This document shows positions 1-7,441 of a stretch of DNA of 58,627 nt, in pieces; positions within the stretch are counted from its first letter, which is position 1; each line of letters starts with the position of its first letter. The stretch lies in contig CAZLMG010000026.1 in NCBI GenBank assembly GCA_964560765.1, positions 1-58,627 on the forward strand, given 5' to 3'. The notes below the pieces were generated by a model. It was not told the DNA's origin. It saw only the letters and a list, made by a program, of their open reading frames with translations, and ran no database searches. Position numbers and translations under genes: made by a program. This DNA is from CAZLMG01 sp964560765. Lineage in GTDB: Bacteria > Bdellovibrionota_B > Oligoflexia > Oligoflexales > CAZLMG01.

Positions 1-1102
1 GGCCGGTCTCACCTTGCGGGCCAGCGGCACCCGCATCACCTTTGTCACCTTTGTCGCCCTTAGCGCCTTGCGCTCCCACCACACCTTGCGGGCCGATGGC
101 ACCCACATCGCCCTTGTCGCCCTTCGCGCCTTGTGGGCCTATGTCACCCTGCGGGCCAGTGGCACCGACATCGCCTTTGTCGCCTTTGTCGCCTTTGTCG
201 CCTTTGTCACCTTTGTCACCCTTAGCACCCTGCGGGCCAACTTCACCTTGCGGACCCTGTGAGCCAGCTGCGCCTGCATCACCTTTGTCGCCCTTTGCAC
301 CTTGCGGGCCGGTTGCACCCACATCACCTTCGTCGCCTTTATCACCCTTCGCGCCTTGTGGTCCCGGGGGCCCCATCTCGCCCTGGGGCCCCTGAGGACC
401 TTGCGCACCCTGTTTCGACCGCATCACGCCATAGACGGGCACAGTTTGCGTGAACTGTGGCGTTTCCAATTTTAACGCCAGCGACTCCACCGGTCGATCT
501 AGGACCAAATCAGGAATAGGAGAGCGCTTACCCAGGATCAAAGAAAAGCGGCACGTGTTGTTGACAAAAACCTGATGGACCTCGTCTCCCCAAACCTTCT
601 GCGATGACGCGCGATCGACAAGTGAAACCCAGTAACTCACCACCTTAGTGCAAACCAAGGGGTCGCCTCCGCAAGGACACGAAGCTTCCGTATGCAGAAC
701 AGCCGTACCCGGCGCCAACGCAGATGCTTCGCCGAGTGGGGGACGTTCCAAGGAGGATGGCTGTTCCTTAATGCGCGGTTCATTGGCACCAAGCTTGCCG
801 TCTCCGTTCAAATCAAAACCCAAGTACAGAGGTCGTTTACTGCCACGATAATCAACCGCGTCCACGTTCACTAAGCCACGCACATCCGTATGCTCGCCTA
901 ATTCACGCACGGTTAGGTCTTGCATATTGATCGAAAGATTTGTTGGCTCACCCTTTGCGTCGAAAATCAGCAGAGAGCCGACCCCATCCTTCGCTGGCTG
1001 CCGATGCAACGTCACCTGCACATCGAAGACCACGGCGAGCGCAGACTGAGTCAAAAGCAAAGAGACAGCAGAAGCACTGATCAGATGCCGCAGCATGTGC
1101 AT
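1..1102 (-). CDS. Exported collagen-like protein (3' end outside window)
   Basis: The reading frame starts at an ATG (1102-1100) preceded by a GAGGG ribosome site and runs off the left edge. It begins with a Sec signal peptide (about residues 1-23, ending SALA). A non-repetitive domain of about 200 residues follows, containing a DLNGDGKLGANE segment that resembles a Ca-binding EF-hand/dockerin loop, and a CPCGG cysteine cluster. From residue 232 onward (base 409 to the edge) the frame is an unbroken run of about 45 Gly-X-Y triplets, mostly GDK, GPQ, GAK and GDV, with a stretch of five consecutive GDK. Such repeats fold as collagen triple helices in bacterial surface stalks. The ending (trimerisation domain or anchor) is not visible. 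An ATG two codons downstream is an equally possible start. Confidence 0.85.
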   Translation of the reverse strand, partial: MHMLRHLISASAVSLLLTQSALAVVFDVQVTLHRQPAKDGVGSLLIFDAKGEPTNLSINMQDLTVRELGEHTDVRGLVNVDAVDYRGSKRPLYLGFDLNGDGKLGANEPRIKEQPSSLERPPLGEASALAPGTAVLHTEASCPCGGDPLVCTKVVSYWVSLVDRASSQKVWGDEVHQVFVNNTCRFSLILGKRSPIPDLVLDRPVESLALKLETPQFTQTVPVYGVMRSKQGAQGPQGPQGEMGPPGPQGAKGDKGDEGDVGATGPQGAKGDKGDAGAAGSQGPQGEVGPQGAKGDKGDKGDKGDKGDKGDVGATGPQGDIGPQGAKGDKGDVGAIGPQGVVGAQGAKGDKGDKGDAGAAGPQGETG

Positions 1103-1395
1103 AGAGCCCTCAAAATGAATGGCCAGCAAAGGAGTCCGAAGAAACACAGATTCCTCTGCCAAAATGCGATTGAAATACGCTGATTCAATTAAATATAAGT
1201 ATAGTTTGTGGTGAGCTCGCTGGGCAGAAGTCAGGAATTTGACGGTAGAACTGCAAACATTTTCACACCAAATGCGACGTCAGGTTCCCGGACCTTTTGC
1301 AAAAAGTCCCAAATGCTCCCGTCGCAAAACAGTTAATCCACTCCAGGGAATTCCGAAACCCCTCCTGACGAATATCCATGTGAGGATAGAAACGG

Positions 1396-3486
1396 ATGAA
1401 CCTGAAGCCAAACACTTGGCACATCCACTTGCCAGCAAGCGTGATTGCTTTCACGATACTTGCCATGCTCGGCTGCAATGAAGACATGAAGTTTCAAGGC
1501 CGCACATATCGAGCACCTTTTCCTCGAACTTTTGACACACCTGAAGCAGAGATGCAGAGCTTTGCTTTGAAATTCCAAGCGGGAACGCTCGGCTCGCGTG
1601 AAGTCACCTATGACGCACAACTAGGGACATTTAAAGAAACATTGAGTCTCAGTGTCGCTCCGCCACAAACAATCCGGATGCAGCAACTTTCACGACCGCG
1701 AATCATCCTGGAAGCTGATCAAGGACATGATGGTGATGCGGTTGCCGACCGCTTTGGACTTCGTCAGGCCGGTCTTCTCGATATCCTTCTCGTCATCGAT
1801 AACTCGGCGACAATGAAAGACTACCAAGACAATTTGGCACCAAACCTCAGCAACCTGATTATGCACGCTCAAAACACCGACTGGCGAATTGCTGTGGTCA
1901 CCACCGATCGCAGCTGCCCACGCGACGTCATTAGTCGTCAAGAGTATTTGGCCGACCCCTCATCGGTGCAGACTCGATTTGAACGGGCGGTTAAAGCAGG
2001 AATCGTCGGCGATCCCATGGAACGAGGCATTGAAATGGCCATTCGCGGACTTGCAGGTGACTGCGGTGCCAGCATGCGTCCGTGGATCAGAAATGCTTCG
2101 AAAAAAGCTGTCGTCATTGTTTCGGACGAAGAAAATTGCGGCAGCGCTTCCAACGAAGGCTGCACAAAACCACCATACGTCAAATACACGCCCCAAGACT
2201 TTCTGGAAATGGCTCCAGCCGGCACTAAGGTTTATGGATTTCTCTATGCACCACCGCCCGTATGCGAGGATAACTTCTACGAGAATCTGCCCGATGAATA
2301 CTATGATCTCGTGAGCATGACTGGTGGTATCTGGCGGCCGATCTGTCAAGATGCGGATGCCTACGCCCAAGTGCTGCGCGAGATCTCTGCCGACGTTGGC
2401 ACCATCATCAACCGCGTTTACGAACTACAGGGCGAGCCACCACCTGGAACTGTTCGGATTCATATCGATGGCAATGCGATTGCTCCCAATCTGTTTCGAA
2501 TTGATGGCCGAGAGTTGCATCTGGATGAATCCCTGGAAGGCGACTACATGGATGTCCATTACTCTATCAACCCTGCGCCTCGCTTTGATCGCCTGACGCT
2601 TATTGAACAGCCTGACGTTCGCACATTGCAGGTGTTTATCAATGGCAAAGAGCTCGCGGCGAGTGAGTACTCCTTACATCCAGCGGACCAAGAAATTCGC
2701 TGGCGCACCCCGCCCCCTGACCGCGCGCATGTTGCGACTACCTACCGACGTAACGATCCACTGCCGAATACATTTTCCTTAGACGCCCAACTAGAGCTTC
2801 GAAGCCTCAGGATTATGCTGCAAGGTGTCGCCATCAATGACTTTCATTGGGATCCCATCACCGCCGAGGTGACGCTTAGTGAACCGCCATTGGATGAAAC
2901 GTCGATTGAAGCATCCTTCAACTTGCCGCGGGACTATCAAACAACTTACCCCTTATCCGTTGTTGAACAAGGCACACTCGAATCCGTCGAAGTTCTCGAT
3001 GGCGACACCGGTGCATTCGTTGAGGCTGGCGTTTCAGGAAATCATCTCATCGTCGCTCGCAACGAAGTCTCGCCCAATCGTCCCATCATCATTCGAGCCC
3101 AAGTCTGGCGTGAAGGCGGCTGGAAAACGGTCATCACCCTGCCGGAACCGCCCATCCCCGGTTCTTTGAAGGTAGAGGCCGATACCGATCCGGAGCAATG
3201 TCAAATAAGTGGCGATGGCTCGACCACCGAGATTGAATTGCAGTGCAAGGAAAGCGGCGCGGGTACGATCGATATTTTCTACAATTATGTAGAGTCCCTA
3301 ACCCAAGAGTTTCCAATTACTCCTTACTTTTCATCGGAAGCTATCTTTGAAGTGTCGGTCAACGATCAGCCAACCGACGACTTCACTTTGGAAGGAAAGA
3401 CACTGACGATTCACTCGCCAACTTTAGAATGGGACAGCATGGTCACCATCAGAGTTAGCCCTGGGATCAATTCTCCAGACGAATAA
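1396..3486 (+). CDS. VWA-domain lipoprotein with C-terminal beta repeats
   Basis: This is a 696-residue exported lipoprotein. The signal peptide ends in the lipobox LAMLGC (Cys27). A von Willebrand A domain starts near residue 127. Its metal-binding MIDAS is DNSAT at residues 135-139 (the DxSxT form), and a later VIVSDEENC strand fits the second half of the fold. VWA domains bind protein ligands through a divalent metal. From about residue 345 to the end there are several degenerate ~75-residue units that end in PPP/PPLD and V-x-Y patterns, probably beta-sandwich repeats. The ATG at 1396 has GAGGATAG upstream. The last 20 bp overlap the convergent gene on the other strand. The function is unknown; a surface adhesion or assembly role is inference. 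Confidence 0.82.
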   Translation: MNLKPNTWHIHLPASVIAFTILAMLGCNEDMKFQGRTYRAPFPRTFDTPEAEMQSFALKFQAGTLGSREVTYDAQLGTFKETLSLSVAPPQTIRMQQLSRPRIILEADQGHDGDAVADRFGLRQAGLLDILLVIDNSATMKDYQDNLAPNLSNLIMHAQNTDWRIAVVTTDRSCPRDVISRQEYLADPSSVQTRFERAVKAGIVGDPMERGIEMAIRGLAGDCGASMRPWIRNASKKAVVIVSDEENCGSASNEGCTKPPYVKYTPQDFLEMAPAGTKVYGFLYAPPPVCEDNFYENLPDEYYDLVSMTGGIWRPICQDADAYAQVLREISADVGTIINRVYELQGEPPPGTVRIHIDGNAIAPNLFRIDGRELHLDESLEGDYMDVHYSINPAPRFDRLTLIEQPDVRTLQVFINGKELAASEYSLHPADQEIRWRTPPPDRAHVATTYRRNDPLPNTFSLDAQLELRSLRIMLQGVAINDFHWDPITAEVTLSEPPLDETSIEASFNLPRDYQTTYPLSVVEQGTLESVEVLDGDTGAFVEAGVSGNHLIVARNEVSPNRPIIIRAQVWREGGWKTVITLPEPPIPGSLKVEADTDPEQCQISGDGSTTEIELQCKESGAGTIDIFYNYVESLTQEFPITPYFSSEAIFEVSVNDQPTDDFTLEGKTLTIHSPTLEWDSMVTIRVSPGINSPDE

Positions 3487-4180
3487 ATCGATACGTGTAG
3501 TACTTTTCTGACGCCGCACCACTGCTCGCCGGTGGATTCAGATTGTTCGATCCCTGTCCTTGCACACAGGGATTGACGTGAGGCACGCAGGGATTCCAAC
3601 AAGGATGCGCGCAAGGGCTCCAGCACGGTTGCATGCACGGATCGAAACAAGGTCCGCATGGCTGCCAGCAACAGTCATTTTGTACCGGCTGCGTCGTACC
3701 CACTTGTCCCCCGCCTTGGGAGCCGCCGGTCACTTTCACGACCAGAGTGATGTCCAGGGCAGAGCCATCTGGATACGTCTTGGCGCGAAGCTCAATATTT
3801 TCAAAATAATTTTCCGTCAGATTATAAAAACCCATCGTCCGATAGGAATTCATCTGCTCATCAAAGGACAAGCGGTGTGGCAATTGGGGAGTGATGCGCA
3901 CTCCACTGCCTTCGAGCGGAATCGTCATATTGGTTTCGATACGATAGTCGGCATCGATCCGTAACTTATTTGCCTGATTCTCCTGCTGAGCAAAGGTGCC
4001 GACGAGGGGGTCACCCACAACAGTATTGCCTGCAGTGTTCTGATTAGGCTCTTGGTTCTGTTCTTTGCCAGACTGGAACTTTGGACTGTTACTCGAAACC
4101 GCCCTTGGCTCGTCATCCCTGCCGCAACCAGCCGACAGCGCAAGCACCACGCTCATCGCAAAAGCAAATATTCGAAGCAT
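3467..4180 (-). CDS. Lipoprotein with Cys-Pro tetrapeptide array
   Basis: A 237-residue lipoprotein with the lipobox LSAGC (Cys19), followed by a Ser/Asn/Gln-rich linker. The middle (about residues 60-160) looks like a beta-rich domain without a family I recognise. Near the C-terminus a region of about 40 residues holds ten cysteines, mostly in a repeating x-x-Pro-Cys tetrapeptide (QPC, GPC, FDPC, MQPC, WSPC, AHPC, WNPC, NPC). It is followed by a Gly/Asn/Ser linker and a short YTYRFIRLEN tail. An array like this could bind metal or form disulfide cross-links outside the cytoplasm; neither is shown. It is convergent with the VWA gene, sharing 20 bp at the 3' ends. Confidence 0.75.
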   Translation of the reverse strand: MLRIFAFAMSVVLALSAGCGRDDEPRAVSSNSPKFQSGKEQNQEPNQNTAGNTVVGDPLVGTFAQQENQANKLRIDADYRIETNMTIPLEGSGVRITPQLPHRLSFDEQMNSYRTMGFYNLTENYFENIELRAKTYPDGSALDITLVVKVTGGSQGGGQVGTTQPVQNDCCWQPCGPCFDPCMQPCWSPCAHPCWNPCVPHVNPCVQGQGSNNLNPPASSGAASEKYYTYRFIRLEN

Positions 4181-4407
4181 AGTTCACACCCGTCTCGATA
4201 GAATGATTCAACAAACCAATAAAGTGTATTTCTTAGCTCAATCGCAACGGACGTTTAGTTGCTTCATTTGCGAATTGCAAGCCGTTAATCGACGCCCGGT
4301 AATCACCAGTAATAATAAAGAAAATTACCAGAACGCCGATATAACAAGCATGAATTCATAGACCAAGATGGGCCCACAAGGTGTGCCTTGTGCATCGAAT
4401 CTCGGGG

Positions 4408-5529
4408 ATGATTGACTTGAAACGGCGCTGGGAACACTACCTGCAACCGCTCGCAGCCGCATTGGTGGTCATGCTCCTGACGCAATGTGGGAGTCTGGAG
4501 GCAGAAGATCCCCCATCGCCACCAAAGAACCTGCAAGACTCTGGCTCGTACCTGACCGAACGCACACTGTGGTGGAAGTGGACTTGCGATATTGAAGGGA
4601 ATGTAAGAGGCCACGTGGACCTAAGCGATGGCCGCATGGTCGTGACCGGCGGAAATCAGTTTATTCTCAGCAACAAAGACATGCCCCGACCTGCTCAGAT
4701 CGGCATCACCGGCAACCTGTGCACGGCCGCTGCGCCAGACTTGGCACGTGAAGTTGTTATTCTGGTTGATGTCTCCCACACCATGCACGATTTGGATCCA
4801 ACATTTGATTCCACATGCCGGCGGGCCGCTGCCGTAGCACAGACCTTGGCGCGTCTCGAACAAGAGCCCGACGTGGCGTTCTCTGTTTTCACCTTCGCTG
4901 GCGAGGTTATCACGCGCAGCGTCGGATTCCACCGCTCCGCCGCCGCTCTGCAACGCCAATGGCACGCCCATTATGGCTTTCGTCGCCTCGAAGATGCCCT
5001 GTGCGTTGGTCATCATGGGCAAGACGCCGACACCGCTATTCGCACCGTCGCCAATGAACTTAAAAGAGCGTGGAGGAAAGATTCTTCCCGCCAAATGACT
5101 CTCTTGACCAGCGACACCACGATCGACTCCGACGAACTCAAACTGCTTCGCGATGACCACACCATCACACTTGGGGCAGCAATTCTCGCGGATGACGCTG
5201 GATCATGGTGGAACGTGGTTGGCGAAGACGGCCTCGGAGACAAGCTATTGCGTCAGAGTGCCGCTTGGAACATCGAACACCTTCGCGAGCTAATCGAGGA
5301 GCGAACAGTCAACATTCTTTCTGCTGTGTGGCGCGAGGCAGATATAGAGCGTGCGATCAGCATCGATCTCGGCGAGTTTACCCGCGACGGAACCTTTACC
5401 GTCATACCCGCACGCCTGCAGGGAAACGCACGTACCGCGCTCGACATGCACCTAGAAGTGACCGCCCATCGTCGCTGGCAACAGGGAGGTCGACCCCAAA
5501 CTGCGAAGCTGGTATGGCGCTGGAAATAG
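4408..5529 (+). CDS. VWA-domain lipoprotein
   Basis: A 373-residue lipoprotein. I chose the ATG at 4408 because it gives a compact signal peptide (KRR, hydrophobic core, lipobox LLTQC with Cys27). A GTG at 4381 would add nine residues and has no better ribosome site. After a short N-terminal beta segment (residues 50-115) comes a VWA domain with the strand EVVILVDVSHTM. Its MIDAS is DVSHT at residues 121-125. The domain continues to about residue 300, and the C-terminus is Arg/Trp rich. It is the second VWA lipoprotein within 4 kb but shares no obvious similarity with the first outside the MIDAS. The role is unknown, probably periplasmic or outer-membrane protein binding. Confidence 0.8.
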   Translation: MIDLKRRWEHYLQPLAAALVVMLLTQCGSLEAEDPPSPPKNLQDSGSYLTERTLWWKWTCDIEGNVRGHVDLSDGRMVVTGGNQFILSNKDMPRPAQIGITGNLCTAAAPDLAREVVILVDVSHTMHDLDPTFDSTCRRAAAVAQTLARLEQEPDVAFSVFTFAGEVITRSVGFHRSAAALQRQWHAHYGFRRLEDALCVGHHGQDADTAIRTVANELKRAWRKDSSRQMTLLTSDTTIDSDELKLLRDDHTITLGAAILADDAGSWWNVVGEDGLGDKLLRQSAAWNIEHLRELIEERTVNILSAVWREADIERAISIDLGEFTRDGTFTVIPARLQGNARTALDMHLEVTAHRRWQQGGRPQTAKLVWRWK

Positions 5530-5586
5530 CTCCCTCTCATCACAGATTCTGGTGTAGAGTTCCATACCAATTTGAGGGCTGGGCTC

Positions 5587-6276
5587 GTGTCGGCATTTCT
5601 GCGCTTCATGATTTTGTTCACTGTGAAGATATGCAGTCGCTTGTGCTTTCGTCACCAGTTGCGTTGGATCCAACGTCCAAACGACGATCACTGGAAAGAC
5701 GTTCGACTCATTCTGGTATTGAATCACACCAGCCTGTTCGAGCCACTGTATACAGCTCACATGCCTACAGCATTTCTGTGGCGAGTTGCCCGAGAGGGAA
5801 TGTTTCCAGGTGCTGATATCACTCTCGATCAACCGATCGCGGGTTTTCTTTTTCGTTTGTTGGCTGCGGATGCTGTGACTATCACGCGCCAGCGCGATGA
5901 ATCATGGAGTCGGTTTCTTGCTCAGATCCATAGCAAGCGAGTCGTGCTGCTGACCCCAGAGGGTCGGATGAAGCGCGAGGATGGATTGGATAAGCACGGG
6001 CAGCCGATGACCGTGCGCGGTGGTGTCGCTGACATCTTGCTGAGGATGCACGGCGGTCAGATGATTATCGCCTACAGCGGTGGACTGCACCATGTCGCGC
6101 CTCCCGGAGCTCGATTTCCGAGCATCGGCAAGACGCTAGCCCTCGCCATCGAGGCTGTCGACATCGACGACTATAAGAGAGTAATGGGTGCAGGCCAAGA
6201 TCACCGCTTCAAGCTGCGAGTCATTGCCGATTTGGAGGCAAGGCGCGACCGCCATTGCCCAGCTCCACCAGCGTGA
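5587..6276 (+). CDS. PlsC-like 1-acylglycerol-3-phosphate acyltransferase family protein
   Basis: This belongs to the PlsC/LPLAT acyltransferase family, which moves fatty acyl groups to lysophospholipids or related acceptors at the inner membrane. Motif I is NHTSLFEP, where the usual H-x4-D is H-x4-E. Motif III is TPEGRMKR, corresponding to the family's FPEGTRS block. An N-terminal hydrophobic stretch (about residues 2-16) would seat it in the membrane. The open frame extends to a TTG at 5572, but TTTGAGGG overlaps that codon and is correctly spaced for the GTG at 5587, which I take as the start (229 residues). The H-x4-E change at the catalytic position is conservative but uncommon, and the substrate cannot be told. 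Confidence 0.75.
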   Translation: MSAFLRFMILFTVKICSRLCFRHQLRWIQRPNDDHWKDVRLILVLNHTSLFEPLYTAHMPTAFLWRVAREGMFPGADITLDQPIAGFLFRLLAADAVTITRQRDESWSRFLAQIHSKRVVLLTPEGRMKREDGLDKHGQPMTVRGGVADILLRMHGGQMIIAYSGGLHHVAPPGARFPSIGKTLALAIEAVDIDDYKRVMGAGQDHRFKLRVIADLEARRDRHCPAPPA

Positions 6277-6298
6277 AGTCCAGCGCCGGCGGTTCCAG

Positions 6299-6598
6299 CT
6301 ATTCGTAGGGATCTAGGAAAAAAGATGCATCGCCATGAAGGCGAATCTGACATGCTAAACGCTCGTCAGCATCGGCGTGCATAGCCCTCAAAAAGTCAGC
6401 TTCGTCAGCTGTCGGCGGCGACAGATTTTCCTGACCAGCCCGAACGCGGACAATGCAGATGCCGCAATCTGCCTTTCGGCAATCAAACTCTAGGGGGGTC
6501 GTTTGCTGCGCGTGTAGCGCCTGCAAACCCAGGCCACGCCGCAATCGATAGCAACGCCTGTCCCCCTTACTTTCAATAATGACCTGGACTTCACTCAT
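6299..6598 (-). CDS. [2Fe-2S] ferredoxin, plant type
   Basis: A 99-residue one-electron carrier of the plant-type [2Fe-2S] fold. The cluster ligands are Cys40, Cys45 and Cys48 (DCRKADCGIC, the C-x4-C-x2-C arrangement) and Cys83 (LACQ). The N-terminus is the expected beta strand (VQVIIES) and there is no signal peptide, so it is cytoplasmic. It lies 16 bp downstream of an exported protein gene and in the same direction as the large iron-sulfur flavoprotein further upstream. It may be an electron acceptor or donor for that enzyme, although relatives of the flavoprotein usually reduce an electron-transfer flavoprotein; the pairing is inference. Confidence 0.85.
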   Translation of the reverse strand: MSEVQVIIESKGDRRCYRLRRGLGLQALHAQQTTPLEFDCRKADCGICIVRVRAGQENLSPPTADEADFLRAMHADADERLACQIRLHGDASFFLDPYE

Positions 6599-6614
6599 AC
6601 TTGTGTGACTGCGC

Positions 6615-7355
6615 TCAATTCCTATACGCCGTTACTGAGTAGAGGTTCCCCGTTCGGCTGAGACCACTCCCCAATACAACCACTTTGCCATCGCGCAGCC
6701 CGTAGGACAGCGTCCACTTTACAGCAACACCTTCGGCATCATTGACAAAAAGCTCAAGCACAGATGCTGTCGTATCCAAGCGCACGCTGTCGAAGGAAAG
6801 AAGTCGTGGCACAATCTCGACCCCGTAGTTTCCCACCAACCTTCCATCAGGCAGCAGCATCAGTCGCAACTTACCTTCGCTGGCTGATGTTTTCGTTGAG
6901 TAACTACCAACAAAATCCGCCAATTGAGGTTGACGCAAAAATGGCTCTAATGATTCCGTGGCGGCTAGCTGGACCTTCTCAGCAGTAAAGCTCCAACCAT
7001 ATGCACAGGAAACAGCATCTACTGATCCGGTCAAAACGAGACCATCAGCAGACTGCGATGCAGATAGCACTGCAGCATCGCGACTCTCAGGCACCGTGAC
7101 ACCCTGCCATTCACCTGCTTCGCCCACCTTCAATGCGTGCTTTTGATAGACGATACCATATTCCTTGCTAGTCAATACGGCCCACGTCGCACCTTGTGCA
7201 TCGGAATAGGCAATAATGGAATCAATACGATCCGTTTGACCACAGTATTCGCGATCCGCAATTCGGTAGACACCCTCAAAGTTTAACGCTTGCGCCTGCG
7301 CTTGCAATGCGATGCACGCAGAAATAGACGCAAATAGGACCTTGATATGTTTCAT
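6615..7355 (-). CDS. Exported protein of two similar beta domains
   Basis: A 246-residue protein of unknown function. The frame is open to 7448, but the ATG at 7355 begins a clear Sec signal peptide (MKHIKVLFASIS, cleavage after AQAQA) and follows a GGGGGTG ribosome site. The mature part seems to consist of two related halves of about 110 residues. Each opens with an aromatic F-x-G-x-Y motif (FEGVYRI, then FVGSYSTK), as seen in small lipocalin-like beta sheets. Two cysteines in the first half could pair. It sits between the flavoprotein dehydrogenase and the ferredoxin on the same strand, with gaps of 86 and 16 bp, so co-transcription is possible. Confidence 0.7.
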   Translation of the reverse strand: MKHIKVLFASISACIALQAQAQALNFEGVYRIADREYCGQTDRIDSIIAYSDAQGATWAVLTSKEYGIVYQKHALKVGEAGEWQGVTVPESRDAAVLSASQSADGLVLTGSVDAVSCAYGWSFTAEKVQLAATESLEPFLRQPQLADFVGSYSTKTSASEGKLRLMLLPDGRLVGNYGVEIVPRLLSFDSVRLDTTASVLELFVNDAEGVAVKWTLSYGLRDGKVVVLGSGLSRTGNLYSVTAYRN

Positions 7356-7441
7356 AGTCGAACACCCCCAATAATTTAGCTCAAACCGGGTAATTGCTCG
7401 CATCTTGCCATGAATCATGAGGAAGGACGACCCTAAAATTT

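Noticed and set aside
42..395. Pro/Ser/Cys-repeat frame on the plus strand at the left edge
   Set aside because: It is the complement of the collagen repeat in another phase; only the minus strand gives Gly-X-Y with a signal peptide and ribosome site.
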